Part shown: in pieces, positions 52,294 to 63,407 of the stretch | How the letters are laid out: the number at the start of each line of letters is the position of its first letter | How positions within the stretch are numbered: the first letter of the stretch is position 1 | Source: Starkeya sp. ORNL1 | GTDB taxonomy: Bacteria; Pseudomonadota; Alphaproteobacteria; Rhizobiales; Xanthobacteraceae | Length of the DNA: 64,000 nucleotides | Direction: 5' to 3' | Assembly (NCBI RefSeq): GCF_012971745.1 | Contig: NZ_CP048834.1 | Span: 3,162,001 to 3,226,000, forward strand | The notes under the pieces: model-generated | Database searches by the model: none | What the model was told of the DNA's origin: nothing | The model's input: the letters and a program-made list of their open reading frames with translations, nothing else | Program-made: the position numbers and the translations under genes

Positions 52294-53838
52294 TCATTTT
52301 TTGGAAAAAGTCCCGAGCCCGTCCTCGTCGAGATATTCAATGGCGAGCGTCGCCGGATTGCCGCGGCTGAATTTCGCGGTCGAGATCGAGCCCGGCGGGG
52401 CATTCTCGCTCGACGGACGGAACACGAAGGTGTCGCCGTCCCAATGGCTGAGCGGGTAGGTGACGCCGGCCGGGCCGAGCTTGAGGGCCAGCCGCCCATC
52501 CTTCAGCGCGACCTCGGCATCGCCAAAATAGGCGTTGGCGTAGGTGCCGGCATAGGCGCTGAGACTAGCGGCGGGCGCGGGATTGGCCGGCGGCGGCGCG
52601 CCGACAAGCCGGCCCTCCGGCGCCACCATCGGCGCGAACAGCGGCGCATAGGCGGCGAGCCAGTCGCGCGTCACGTCGCCGTACTGCACAAGGTCGGCAA
52701 AGCTCATGGCGAGCGATTCCGCCGCTCCGATCGGCGCGGCATTGGTGAGCACGACGATGCCGAAGCCGAGCGAGGGGATCATCAAGAAATTGGTGCCGGC
52801 GCCGAGTGCGAAGCCGCCGGAATGGCTGAGCGTCACCCGACCGGAGGCGCCGACCCCGACGCCGAAGCCATAGCCATAGAGGCTGGGGCGCGCCGCAGCC
52901 GTGGTCGAGGGCGTGGCGATCATCTGCCCGGTGATGGCCGGCAACAGCGCGTCCTCCTTGATGATGCGCACGCCGTCGAGCTGGCCGCCGCCCAGCACCA
53001 TCGCCATCCAGCGGGCCAGGTCGCGCACATTGGAGGAGACGCCGCCGGCGGGCGACTGCGCGTCCGGCTGGCGCTGGTATCTCGCCTCATACTTGCCCCC
53101 GACCTTCACATGGCCGACGGCGCGGTCTGGCCGGGCGGTGAAATCGGCGAAGCGCGAGGAGGTCGCGTTCATGCCGAGCGGCTGGTACAGCACCTCGTCG
53201 GACAGGCTTGCCCAGTCCTTGCCGTCGGCGGCGGCGACCGCCTCGGCCGCGGCGGTGAGGCCGAAATTGGTATAGGCATAGGTGTCGCGGAAGCTGGCCA
53301 GCGGCAACAGGCGCAGCCGCTCCAGCACCTGCTTGCGGTCGTAGCCGAGATCTTCCAGCACGTCGCCGGCATGGTCCGGCAGGCCGGAACGGTGGGCGAA
53401 CAGATCGGCGATGGTGACGTGCTGCGTCACCCACGGGTCCGCCAGCGCGAACCAGGGCAGGTGCTTCACCACCGGCGTGTCCCAGGTGACCGCGCTGGTG
53501 CCGACCTCATGGGCGACCACGGTGGCGGAGAGCGACTTCGACAGCGAGGCGATCTGGAACACGGTGTCGGCGTCGACCTTTGCCGGCTCACCATTCTTGC
53601 GCACGCCGAAGCCCTTGGCATAGACGGTGACGCCGTCCTTCACCACGGCGACCGCCATGCCGGGAATGCCGGTCTTGCCCATGATGTCGCCGGCGAGCGC
53701 ATCAAGCCGGTCAAGCGCCTTCTCGAACTGGCCCGGCGGCACCGGCACCACCGAGAACTCGGGTGGCGACGGCAGATCTTCGGCGTGCGCGGGGGCGGCA
53801 GCCAGGAGAAGAAGGGCGGCGAGGACGGCTGGCTTCAT
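52294..53838 (-). CDS. serine hydrolase, class C beta-lactamase/penicillin-binding-protein-like
   Basis: Protein of 514 aa from the ATG at 53838, with a Sec signal peptide (VLAALLLLAAAPAHA). The active-site set of the family is present: Ser98-x-x-Lys101 (ASLSKSLSA), Tyr-x-Asn (YTNFG) and His-Ser-Gly-Gly (LSHSGGFALG). A C-terminal beta-domain of about 120 residues (YAGTYANAYFGDAEV onward) resembles the lipocalin-like domain of EstB/Pab87-type peptidases. It is probably a periplasmic D-amino-acid peptidase or esterase rather than a true beta-lactamase. Confidence 0.9.
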   Translation of the reverse strand: MKPAVLAALLLLAAAPAHAEDLPSPPEFSVVPVPPGQFEKALDRLDALAGDIMGKTGIPGMAVAVVKDGVTVYAKGFGVRKNGEPAKVDADTVFQIASLSKSLSATVVAHEVGTSAVTWDTPVVKHLPWFALADPWVTQHVTIADLFAHRSGLPDHAGDVLEDLGYDRKQVLERLRLLPLASFRDTYAYTNFGLTAAAEAVAAADGKDWASLSDEVLYQPLGMNATSSRFADFTARPDRAVGHVKVGGKYEARYQRQPDAQSPAGGVSSNVRDLARWMAMVLGGGQLDGVRIIKEDALLPAITGQMIATPSTTAAARPSLYGYGFGVGVGASGRVTLSHSGGFALGAGTNFLMIPSLGFGIVVLTNAAPIGAAESLAMSFADLVQYGDVTRDWLAAYAPLFAPMVAPEGRLVGAPPPANPAPAASLSAYAGTYANAYFGDAEVALKDGRLALKLGPAGVTYPLSHWDGDTFVFRPSSENAPPGSISTAKFSRGNPATLAIEYLDEDGLGTFSKK

Positions 53839-53930
53839 GGATCGGCTCCCGTTTTGGGGCCGCCACAATGCGCGAAAGTGTGCGTCGTCGGAAGCGGAAG
53901 GTGCCGGCGGGATTAATAGCTTCCCCCAGG

Positions 53931-54033
53931 CCGTCATTCCGGACGCCGCGCCAGCGGCGAGGCGGGATCGCGCCACGCTCTCTATTGTCACGCGATCCCG
54001 GCTCTACGGCTCCGCCTTCGGCCGGGATGACGG
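53931..54033. repeat. palindromic repeat family C, copy 3
   Basis: CCGTCATTCCGGACGCCGCG at the left, GCCTTCGGCCGGGATGACGG at the right, central GGGATCGCG/CGCGATCCC. Upstream of the serine hydrolase gene and downstream of the reductase gene. Confidence 0.75.
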
Positions 54034-54053
54034 CTTAATGGAAACGAACGAGT

Positions 54054-54653
54054 TTACCCGAACTTCACCAGGTTCAGCGCCGGCAGCGGGCCGCCGGGGA
54101 ACTGCGCCAGCCGGCCGCCGACGGCGAGGCTGCCGAGGTCGATGCCGGCAAAGCCGAGCTCGTCGATCAGCGCGCCGACCTCGGCTTTCGCGGCATCATC
54201 GTCGCTCGAATAGAACAGCACACGCTTGCCGCCTTCGGCGGCGGGATCACCGGCGACCAGGGGGGCCAACAGGTGGTTGAAGGCCTTCACCACCCGCGCG
54301 CCGGGGACGAGTTCGGCGAACACTTCGCTCGACACCCGCCCGCCGAGGTCGACAGGCTTGAACAGCGGCGCCTCGATCGGGTTGCTGGCATCGATCACGA
54401 TGCGGCCGGAAAGATCGAGGCCTTCGAGCGCGGCCGGCAGCTTCGACCAGTTCACCGCGACCAGCACGATGTCCTTGGCCGAAGCCTCTTCACGCGTGCC
54501 GGCGGTAATGGTCGGACCGAGCCTTTGGGCGAGTTCCGCGAGGGTTTCCGGGCCGCGGCTATTGGCGATGGTGGCCGCGATGCCGTGCCTGGCCAGCGCC
54601 TTGGCGAAGGCCGTGCCGATATTGCCGGCGCCGATGATGCCGATGGTGGTCAT
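54054..54653 (-). CDS. NADPH-dependent F420 reductase-like oxidoreductase
   Basis: Protein of 199 aa with an N-terminal Rossmann fold (TIGIIGAGNIGTAFAKALARHG, then IANSRGPETLAELAQRLG). It follows the pattern of NAD-binding F420-reductase-like proteins: VNWSKLPAALEGL, IDASNPIE, VVKAFNHLLAP and the late IDLGSLAVGGRLAQFPGGPL. Since no F420 genes are seen, a flavin or other substrate is likely. ATG at 54653 has GGAG eight bases upstream; GTG at 54662 is possible. It is divergent from a LysR regulator that probably controls it. Confidence 0.87.
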   Translation of the reverse strand: MTTIGIIGAGNIGTAFAKALARHGIAATIANSRGPETLAELAQRLGPTITAGTREEASAKDIVLVAVNWSKLPAALEGLDLSGRIVIDASNPIEAPLFKPVDLGGRVSSEVFAELVPGARVVKAFNHLLAPLVAGDPAAEGGKRVLFYSSDDDAAKAEVGALIDELGFAGIDLGSLAVGGRLAQFPGGPLPALNLVKFG

Positions 54654-54734
54654 GTCGGTCACTCCGTTGCGTTTGCTGGAGTGAAGATGGTCGGTTTATT
54701 CCCTGCCGATTAGCCGGTAATGTCGGATATCACT

Positions 54735-54751
54735 TTCAAGCATTCCTTGAA
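54735..54751. promoter_or_regulatory. candidate LysR operator TTCAAG-N5-CTTGAA
   Basis: Perfect 6-bp dyad centred about 18 bp before the LysR start and about 90 bp before the divergent reductase. GATATC occurs on both sides (54726-54731 and 54752-54757). The position between the divergent pair is classical for LysR autoregulation and target activation. Confidence 0.55.
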
Positions 54752-54760
54752 GATATCGGC

Positions 54761-55702
54761 ATGGCGGCTTCGATGGAAAGTTTGGCCACCCTCGAATCCT
54801 TCGTGCGCAGCGCCGAGGCCGGCAGCTTCTCGGCGGCGGCGCGGCGGCTCGCGCTCACTCCCGCCGCGGTGAGCCGCAACGTGGCGGCGCTGGAGCGGAG
54901 CCTGGGCGTGCGGCTGTTCCAGCGCTCGACCCGCAAGCTCGCCCTCACCGAGGCCGGCGAGCGTTTCCTCCTCGCCATCGGCGGCAATCTCGACGGGCTG
55001 CGGGCGGCGATCGTGGAGGCCACAAGCGGCGGCGGCCAGCCGGCCGGCGTGCTGAAGGTAAGCCTCAGCCTGAGCTTCGGGCCGAACTATATCGTGCCGC
55101 TGCTGCCGGATTTCCTCGCCCGCTATCCGAAGGTGCGGATCGACTGGCGCTTCGAGAACCGTCCGGTCGACCTCGTGGCGGAAGGCATCGACGCCGCCAT
55201 CGGCGGCGGCTTCGAACTGGCACCGGGTATCATTTCCCGCGTGCTGGCGCCGGCACACATCATCGCCGTCGCCTCCCCCGCCTATATGGCAAATCGCACG
55301 CCGCCGGCCGATCCGGCCGGCCTTGCAAGCCTCGACGGCATCGTCATGCGCTCGATCGGCACCGGGCGGGTGCGGCGCTGGACCATGCGTGATGTCCATG
55401 GGCGGGAAATGGCGGCAGAACTGCCGGAGAGCATCGTATTCAACGATCCCGCCGCCATGGTGCGGGCGGCGCTGCTCGGGCTCGGCGTCACGCTGGTCGC
55501 GGTGCCGGACGCACTCGAGCATCTGGAGAGCGGCGCGCTGATACGCCTGGTGCCGCGCTGGTACGCCGATGCCGGACCGGTCTCGGTCTACTATGCCGGG
55601 CGCACGCTGCTGCCGGCCAAGACCCGCGCCTTCGTCGATTTCGTCACCGAGGCCTTCCGGCGGCAGCGCCTCGCCGAGCGTTTTGCGGGAAGTCTGGGCT
55701 AG
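54761..55702 (+). CDS. LysR-family transcriptional regulator
   Basis: Protein of 313 aa. The N-terminal winged helix is LATLESFVRSAEAGSFSAAARRL-like and continues LTPAAVSRNVAALERSLGVRLF, followed by the linker helix and a periplasmic-binding-fold effector domain (PRWYADAGPVSVYYAGRTLLP near the end). It groups by motif with the AaeR/DsdC-unlike, CrgA-type regulators that control quinone or NADPH oxidoreductases. The reductase gene across the 107-bp gap is the likely target. Its stop overlaps the stop of the converging ChbG/HpnK gene in a CTAG palindrome. Confidence 0.92.
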   Translation: MAASMESLATLESFVRSAEAGSFSAAARRLALTPAAVSRNVAALERSLGVRLFQRSTRKLALTEAGERFLLAIGGNLDGLRAAIVEATSGGGQPAGVLKVSLSLSFGPNYIVPLLPDFLARYPKVRIDWRFENRPVDLVAEGIDAAIGGGFELAPGIISRVLAPAHIIAVASPAYMANRTPPADPAGLASLDGIVMRSIGTGRVRRWTMRDVHGREMAAELPESIVFNDPAAMVRAALLGLGVTLVAVPDALEHLESGALIRLVPRWYADAGPVSVYYAGRTLLPAKTRAFVDFVTEAFRRQRLAERFAGSLG

Positions 55703-56598
55703 GCGGCGTTGCGAAAGGGCACTGGTGCGATGTCGCGGAAGCGGCCGAGCTGCATGCCGGCGGCGTCCAGGGCCTCGCCGCATTCCGGCGAGGAGAGGTA
55801 GGCGAACTCGCGCTCGCGCGGCTCCAGCAGCGGATCAAGCGCGCGCAGTTCCTCGTCGACATGGCCGGGATGGCAATGCACCAGGATGCGGTTCCCCGGC
55901 CCGGTGAGGCTGCGGCGGAACACTTCGGCATAGGCCGGCCGCTCGGAGAAATCATAGAGACCGCGGAAGCTGTCATTGGTGGGAATGCCGAACCGGGCGG
56001 CTTGTGCCTCGAGGCCAAGCCCGAGCGTGCCGATGGTCAGCGCCTTGCCGAAGCCGACGCCGCGCGCCCGCGCCTGCGCGACCGGCTCATGGCAGGAGCG
56101 CAGCCAGAAGGCGGCCCCTGTATAGCGACGCGCCATCTCCTCGATCACCACGGTCCGCACGCCCGGCAGCACATGGACATGCTGGTGGCCGTCGATGAAA
56201 TCCGGCGGCCCGCCCCACACCTCCTCGAAGGCGTCGAGCTGCGCACGCAGTTCCTCGCGCACCGCGTCGAGCGGCAAGGTGTGGGCGAAGGCGCGGCGCA
56301 TCAGCCGCCCGATGGAGGGCAGTCGCCCGTCGACAGCGAGGCCGAGGGCGCGCGTCAGCGGATGCTGGTCGGTCAAGGTGAGATGCAGGCCGACATCCGC
56401 GGGATGCGCGGCGACCAGCCGTCGCAGGCCCTCGCCGCGGCGGCGCCAGGCCGGCAAGCCGGTCATCGCCCCAGTCGCTGAAAGTCGTTTGTGCACGATG
56501 AGTTCTTCTATGGCGTCGCTTACGCCGCCACTCATACCGTAGTCATCGGCACATAATACTATCGTTTGCCGTTGGCGCACCGGGTCCTCGCAGGCCAA
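55699..56598 (-). CDS. ChbG/HpnK (YdjC) family deacetylase
   Basis: Polysaccharide/oligosaccharide deacetylase-like fold, 299 aa. Metal and catalytic residues are visible: Asp-Asp in VLCADDYGMSGGV, His in DVGLHLTLTDQHPL and His-x-His in FIDGHQHVHVLPGV. The general acid region is RILVHCHPGHVDEEL. The start is TTG at 56598; no ATG precedes the conserved ADDYG strand. It is divergent from a GT2-GT39-GtrA operon across 84 bp, so removal of an acetyl group from a lipid-linked sugar or hopanoid glycan is a reasonable inference. Confidence 0.88.
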   Translation of the reverse strand: MACEDPVRQRQTIVLCADDYGMSGGVSDAIEELIVHKRLSATGAMTGLPAWRRRGEGLRRLVAAHPADVGLHLTLTDQHPLTRALGLAVDGRLPSIGRLMRRAFAHTLPLDAVREELRAQLDAFEEVWGGPPDFIDGHQHVHVLPGVRTVVIEEMARRYTGAAFWLRSCHEPVAQARARGVGFGKALTIGTLGLGLEAQAARFGIPTNDSFRGLYDFSERPAYAEVFRRSLTGPGNRILVHCHPGHVDEELRALDPLLEPREREFAYLSSPECGEALDAAGMQLGRFRDIAPVPFRNAA

Positions 56599-56682
56599 AC
56601 AATTATCACAATCGATCTATAGTCTCGCTTTAGCTCAGGCGTAAATTACTTTTATGTAATAACCAGAACCCGGCGGCCTCTG

Positions 56683-57747
56683 ATGTTGCACATGAGACAA
56701 GAAGACCTAGAAGAATCCGTCCATGTTCCTCACGCAAGGGCAGCTCGGTTCATTTCAATTGTGGTGCCGGTCTATAACGAATCAGGCTGCCTGGAAGCAC
56801 TGCACCGACGTCTTTCCCTTACGCTTGATGCCTATCCCGACATGGAGCGAGAGTTCGTATTCGTCGATGATGGCAGCCGCGACGACAGTTTCGCCACTCT
56901 GGCGATGCTCGGCGCCCACGATCCGGCGATCCGGGCGCTGCGATTCGCCCGCAATTTCGGCAAGGAGGCCGCCATGGCGGCGGGTCTTCGCGCCGCCCGC
57001 GGCGAAATCGTGGTGCTGATGGATTCCGATCTCCAGCATCCGCCGGAGGTCATCCCGCAAATGATCGAGGCGTGGCGGCGCGGCGCCCAGATGGTGAATG
57101 CGGTGCGCCATTCGCGCGATACCGATCCGCTCAGCCGTCGCCTGTTCAGCCGCGGCTTCTATCATTTCTTCCGCATGATGTGCGACGTGCATATCCCCGA
57201 GGGCGCCGGCGACTTCCGCCTGTTCGACCGCCGCGTCGTCGACGCCATCAACTCGCTGCCCGAGCGCAACCGCTTCATGAAGGGCATTACCTCCTGGGTC
57301 GGCTTCCGCCAGGAAGAGGTCGAGTTCGAGGTGGCCGAGCGCGCCGCCGGCGTCAGCTCCTTCTCCTTCATCCGGCTGCTGCGCTACGCCATCGACGGCC
57401 TGTCGAGCTTCTCAATGGTGCCGCTGCGGGTCTGGTCGCTGGCCGGCGTCGGGCTCGCCGTAATGTCGGCGCTCTATGGTATCTACCTCATCGGCGAGAC
57501 ACTGTTCCTCGGCGTGCGCACGCCGGGTTTCGCCTCCATCATGGTCGGCATGCTGTTCCTCTCCGGCGTGCAGCTCATCAGCCTCGGCGTCATCGGCGAA
57601 TATATCGGCCGCATCTTCACCGAGGTGAAACACCGTCCGCTCTATCTGGTCGCCGACGAGATCGGTGGCCAGCGCCAGGCCCAATCCACCCTGCCTCCTG
57701 CCTCGCCCGTCTCCCTCTCCCCCGCGCTCGACGAGATCGCTTCGTGA
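56683..57747 (+). CDS. polyprenyl-phosphate glycosyltransferase, GT2 (GtrB/ArnC-like)
   Basis: Protein of 354 aa. The GT-A catalytic domain (SIVVPVYNESGC, FVFVDDGSRDDS, the DxD motif in VLMDSDLQHPPEV, and GDFRLFDRRVVDAI) is followed by two transmembrane helices (VWSLAGVGLAVMSALYGIYLI and SIMVGMLFLSGVQLISLGVI). This is the DPM1/GtrB/ArnC type that transfers a sugar from a nucleotide to undecaprenyl phosphate at the inner face of the membrane. The stop overlaps the GTG start of the next gene. Confidence 0.93.
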   Translation: MLHMRQEDLEESVHVPHARAARFISIVVPVYNESGCLEALHRRLSLTLDAYPDMEREFVFVDDGSRDDSFATLAMLGAHDPAIRALRFARNFGKEAAMAAGLRAARGEIVVLMDSDLQHPPEVIPQMIEAWRRGAQMVNAVRHSRDTDPLSRRLFSRGFYHFFRMMCDVHIPEGAGDFRLFDRRVVDAINSLPERNRFMKGITSWVGFRQEEVEFEVAERAAGVSSFSFIRLLRYAIDGLSSFSMVPLRVWSLAGVGLAVMSALYGIYLIGETLFLGVRTPGFASIMVGMLFLSGVQLISLGVIGEYIGRIFTEVKHRPLYLVADEIGGQRQAQSTLPPASPVSLSPALDEIAS

Positions 57748-59522
57748 CATTGCAGGTTTCCGACCTTGATACGACGACGTCCAACGGCGTCGTCGCCCGC
57801 TTCCTGCGCGCCGTGCGCGCGAGCTGGCAATCGACATCCGCGACGCGAGTGGTCAGCCTTGTGCTGTTCGCCGCGCTCATCGCCTGGGTGCTGCTGGTGT
57901 TCCGCGACTACGGCATCAGCAATGACGAGCCGGTGCAGCACACCTACGGGCAGTTGCTCTGGTCCTGGTACAGGAGCGGCTTCACCGATGACGGGGCGTT
58001 CCACTACATCAATCTCTATCTCTATGGCGGCCTGTTCGACCTGATCGCGGCCGGGCTCGACCATCATGTGCCGCTCGATACTTTCGAGCTGCGGCACCTG
58101 CTCTCGGCAAGCTTCGGGCTTGTGGGCATCTTCGGAGCCTGGAACCTCGCCCGGCTGCTGGCGGGCGAGAAGGCCGGCATCGTGGCCGCGTTGCTGCTCG
58201 CTCTCACCGGCATGTATGGCGGCGCCATGTTCACCCACACCAAGGACGTGCCGTTTGCCGCGGCGATGGTGTGGAGCCTCTATTTCATCACCGTCATCGC
58301 CCGCCGCATGCCGGAGCTGCCGGCATGGCGCACCGTCATCGGGCTCGGCGTCGCGGTCGGCTGCGCGATGGGGCTTCGCGTCGGCGGCGTGTTCGCCGGG
58401 CTCTATCTGGCGCTGACGCTGCTGGCCGGCACCGCGCTGCTCGGCGAATGGCGCCGCTTCCCTTGGCTGGTGCTACGCCTAGTCCCCGCGGGCCTCATCG
58501 CTTTCGTGATCATGGCGGTGACCTGGCCGTGGTCGGTGCTGCCCCCGACCAACCTTCTCACCGCGATGGGCACCTTCAGCAATTTCGCCTTCGATCTCAG
58601 CACGCTGATCAACGGCCAGGAAGTGCCGATCGACCAGGTGCCGGCGACCTATATGTCGGAATATCTGCTGATCAAGCTGCCGGAGCTGACGCTGGCCGGC
58701 ATATTGGCGGCACTGGCCTTCGCGATTGCCGGCCTCATCGGCGGCACCAAGGGGGCCGGCGCCAAAGGCGCATGGCACGGCATCTGGCGGCGCCGGCTGG
58801 TCGCCCATCTGCCGGTGGCGCTGGCGCTCATAGTGCCGGTGGTCTTCACCCTCCTCGATCGGCCGCCGCTCTATAACGGCATCCGCCACTTCCTGTTCGT
58901 CATCCCCGCAGCGACGGTGGTTGCCGCCATCGGTCTCTGCGCACTGTGGCGCTGGTCGATGCGGCGCTCGGCCTTGCTCGGGCTCGGCTTCGCAACAGTG
59001 GCGGGCGGCCTGTTCGCGCTCAATGCGGTGAACTTCGTCGAGCTGCATCCTTACGAATATGTCGGTTACAACCAGCTGGTCGGCGGCCTGAAGGGCGCCA
59101 CCGGTCGGTTCGAGGGCGACTATTGGTCGGATTCGCTGCGCGAGGCGGCGCTGGACCTGCGCTACGGCGTCGAGCACAGTGGCAAGCCGCCGGCCAAGCC
59201 TTACGAGGTCGCGGTCTGCGCCGAACCGCTGCAGATCTCGACCTATCTCGGCCCGAACTTCACCGTGACCGACGAGTGGGACGATGCCGACTTCCTCATC
59301 ACCGCCACCAATATCGGCTGTGACAACCTGGTGCCTGGCATGACCTACCGCACCATCAGCCGCAAGGGTGTGCCGCTTGCCATGGTAGTCGACCTGCGCG
59401 CCAAGCACGAGAACGAGGAGCTGATCCAGCCCCTGCCGTGGGACGATGACGACAATCCGGACACCCCGGCTGTGTCCTTCAACGGACCGGGCTCGATGAC
59501 GGTGGCGCAGAAGAAGCCATGA
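57744..59522 (+). CDS. GT39/ArnT-like membrane glycosyltransferase
   Basis: Protein of 592 aa from the GTG at 57744, which overlaps the previous stop (GTGA). It has about ten transmembrane helices. The first periplasmic loop carries the acidic motif YGISNDEPVQHTYGQ, as expected for GT39/GT-C enzymes that take a sugar from a polyprenyl phosphate. THTKDVPFAAAM and LLDRPPLYNGIRHFLFVIPA are also typical. The C-terminal 110 residues form a soluble domain. It should add the sugar made by the GT2 partner to an envelope acceptor on the periplasmic side. The acceptor is unknown. Confidence 0.9.
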   Translation: MTLQVSDLDTTTSNGVVARFLRAVRASWQSTSATRVVSLVLFAALIAWVLLVFRDYGISNDEPVQHTYGQLLWSWYRSGFTDDGAFHYINLYLYGGLFDLIAAGLDHHVPLDTFELRHLLSASFGLVGIFGAWNLARLLAGEKAGIVAALLLALTGMYGGAMFTHTKDVPFAAAMVWSLYFITVIARRMPELPAWRTVIGLGVAVGCAMGLRVGGVFAGLYLALTLLAGTALLGEWRRFPWLVLRLVPAGLIAFVIMAVTWPWSVLPPTNLLTAMGTFSNFAFDLSTLINGQEVPIDQVPATYMSEYLLIKLPELTLAGILAALAFAIAGLIGGTKGAGAKGAWHGIWRRRLVAHLPVALALIVPVVFTLLDRPPLYNGIRHFLFVIPAATVVAAIGLCALWRWSMRRSALLGLGFATVAGGLFALNAVNFVELHPYEYVGYNQLVGGLKGATGRFEGDYWSDSLREAALDLRYGVEHSGKPPAKPYEVAVCAEPLQISTYLGPNFTVTDEWDDADFLITATNIGCDNLVPGMTYRTISRKGVPLAMVVDLRAKHENEELIQPLPWDDDDNPDTPAVSFNGPGSMTVAQKKP

Positions 59523-59914
59523 TGGTCGCACGGATACGGCATTTCCTGCTGTTCGCCGCGCTCGGCGTGGTCGGAACGCTTATGCAGTACACGGTGCTGG
59601 TCGCTCTCGTGCAGGGCACCGGCGCCAATCCGGTGCTGGCCTCGACGCTCGGCTTCCTCGCCGGCGCCGTGGTCAACTACATGCTTGCCCGCACCATCGC
59701 GTTCCGTTCCTCCAAGCCCCATCATGAGGCGGCGACGAAATTCTTCCTCGTCGCCGGCGTCGGGCTCTGCCTCACTGCGCTGCTGATGACGGGCTTCATC
59801 GCCGGGCTCGGCCTGCCCTATCTCCTCGCACAGGTGCTGACCACCGGGCTGGTGCTGTTCTGGCACTATGCCGGCAATACGCTCTGGACCTTCCGCGAGG
59901 CGAAGACGGCGTAA
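59519..59914 (+). CDS. GtrA family membrane protein (lipid-linked sugar flippase)
   Basis: Protein of 131 aa with four transmembrane helices in the GtrA order. It starts HFLLFAALGVVGTLMQYTVLV, has GFLAGAVVNYMLARTIAFRS in the middle and ends in LFWHYAGNTLWTFRE, the usual family close. ATG at 59519 overlaps the preceding TGA. GtrA proteins are thought to flip the polyprenyl-phosphate sugar across the membrane, so this completes a three-gene synthesise-flip-transfer operon. Confidence 0.93.
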   Translation: MMVARIRHFLLFAALGVVGTLMQYTVLVALVQGTGANPVLASTLGFLAGAVVNYMLARTIAFRSSKPHHEAATKFFLVAGVGLCLTALLMTGFIAGLGLPYLLAQVLTTGLVLFWHYAGNTLWTFREAKTA

Positions 59915-59938
59915 TCGCCGACAGCGGATTTCGTAAAT

Positions 59939-60027
59939 GCCATCATTCCCGGGCTTGTCCCGGGGATTTTGATACCCGCGGGCGCATCGGCGGTCGAGAT
60001 GGCCGCCGCAAGGCGCGGCGGTGACCG
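59939..60027. repeat. palindromic repeat family B, copy 3 (partial)
   Basis: ATTCCCGGGCTTGTCCCGGGGAT followed by a degenerate second palindrome (GCCGCCGCAAGGCGCGGCGG). Lies between gtrA and hsp20. Confidence 0.6.
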
Positions 60028-60160
60028 GTCAGGTGTTTCGCCAACGCACGGTCTTGCAGCCGCGCGCTGCGCCTCACACTGGCGTGTTGCACTCCAGCAA
60101 CCCATATCTCCGCCGCTGGCCAAGTCCGGTTAGAAACCCGGCCGGCCCACGGAGACGCCG

Positions 60161-60586
60161 ATGAAGAAGACTGACCCCCACGCCTGGATGTGGTCGGACG
60201 CTCTCGAAATGCTCAGCCGCGCCGAGCGGATGCACCGGCAGATGTTCCAGCCGGGACACGCCCCGGCGCAGTCCGCATCGCGCCAGCGCATGCCTTGCTG
60301 GGAGCCCCCGGTCGATGTGCTGGAGACCGAGCGCGAGCTCCTGGTATTCGCCGCGCTGCCGGGCGTCGACGCAGAGCACATCCATGTCGCGATCCACAAT
60401 GGCGCGCTCTCGATTACCGGCGAGCGTTCGCTGCCGGCCGAACTGCGTACCGCCACCATCCATCGCATGGAGCTGCCGCAGGGCCGTTTCGAGCGACAGG
60501 TAGCGCTGCCGCCCGGTCGCTATGAGGTTTCCCGTCCATCCATCGTCAATGGCACGCTCGCCATCGTCCTGCGCAAGCTGGTCTGA
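60161..60586 (+). CDS. Hsp20/alpha-crystallin small heat-shock protein
   Basis: Protein of 141 aa. The alpha-crystallin domain spans about residues 47-138 (WEPPVDVLETERELLVFAALPG to LAIVLRKLV). Family features are the PGV turn and the A-x-x-x-n-G-x-L motif (IVNGTLAIVL). It holds unfolding proteins for refolding or degradation. The lon gene begins 16 bp after the stop, so chaperone and protease are probably expressed together. No ROSE-type RNA thermometer could be recognised in the leader. Confidence 0.9.
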   Translation: MKKTDPHAWMWSDALEMLSRAERMHRQMFQPGHAPAQSASRQRMPCWEPPVDVLETERELLVFAALPGVDAEHIHVAIHNGALSITGERSLPAELRTATIHRMELPQGRFERQVALPPGRYEVSRPSIVNGTLAIVLRKLV

Positions 60587-60602
60587 CAAGGGGGCATAGA
60601 AA

Positions 60603-63050
<2,448 letters not shown>

Positions 63051-63065
63051 CCCCCGAATACCCGT

Positions 63066-63093
63066 CCCGCCGACCCCGCATGGGGCCGGCGGG
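63066..63093 (+). terminator. terminator hairpin of hsp20-lon operon
   Basis: CCCGCCGACCCC pairs with GGGGCCGGCGGG (one mismatch in 12) around GCAT, followed by GTTGCTTTC. It lies 16 bp after the lon stop. Confidence 0.75.
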
Positions 63094-63137
63094 GTTGCTT
63101 TCACTGTTTGATCCTACGCGGGGGCGGCAAGGAGGCG

Positions 63138-63326
63138 ATGATGAGCGCCCTTTCCGTCTGGTCCAATTTGCTGGTCTTCGGCTTCGCGGCGTCCTCGGCA
63201 GCGCCCCCGCCGCAACAGACCCCGCCGCCGATGGTGATCGAAGGCCGAAATGCGACGACGTCCGACGCCGCCGCTGGCGGGTCGCGGCACGTGCACCATC
63301 ATGTGCGCTGGCACACGGGGCGCTGA
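63138..63326 (+). CDS. small Pro/His-rich hypothetical protein, 62 aa
   Basis: ATG at 63138 has a strong GGAGG at good spacing. The N-terminus is hydrophobic (SVWSNLLVFGFAASSAAP) and could be a signal or anchor. A Pro/Gln linker (PPPQQTPPP) follows, with a His-rich end (HVHHHVRWH) that may bind metal. No family is recognised. Confidence 0.5.
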   Translation: MMSALSVWSNLLVFGFAASSAAPPPQQTPPPMVIEGRNATTSDAAAGGSRHVHHHVRWHTGR

Positions 63327-63370
63327 GGCAGGAACTTCGGGCTCACTTTGCGAAGCGGTGCTATGGCGCT

Positions 63371-63387
63371 ACCAAGGTGCAACCTTG
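63371..63387. promoter_or_regulatory. 17-bp dyad CCAAGGT-GCA-ACCTTGG
   Basis: Perfect 7-bp arms, 21 bp before the GTG at 63408. If it is an operator, the downstream gene must start at 63408 and not at the ATG at 63363. The regulator is unknown. Confidence 0.3.
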
Positions 63388-63407
63388 GCATTACCATAGG
63401 GCCGTCC

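Noticed and set aside
60028..60160. Possible ROSE-type RNA thermometer in the hsp20 leader
   Set aside because: The short leader has a GTTGC/GCAAC dyad (60086-60101), but I could not find the anti-Shine-Dalgarno U-rich segment that defines ROSE elements next to the ribosome binding site.
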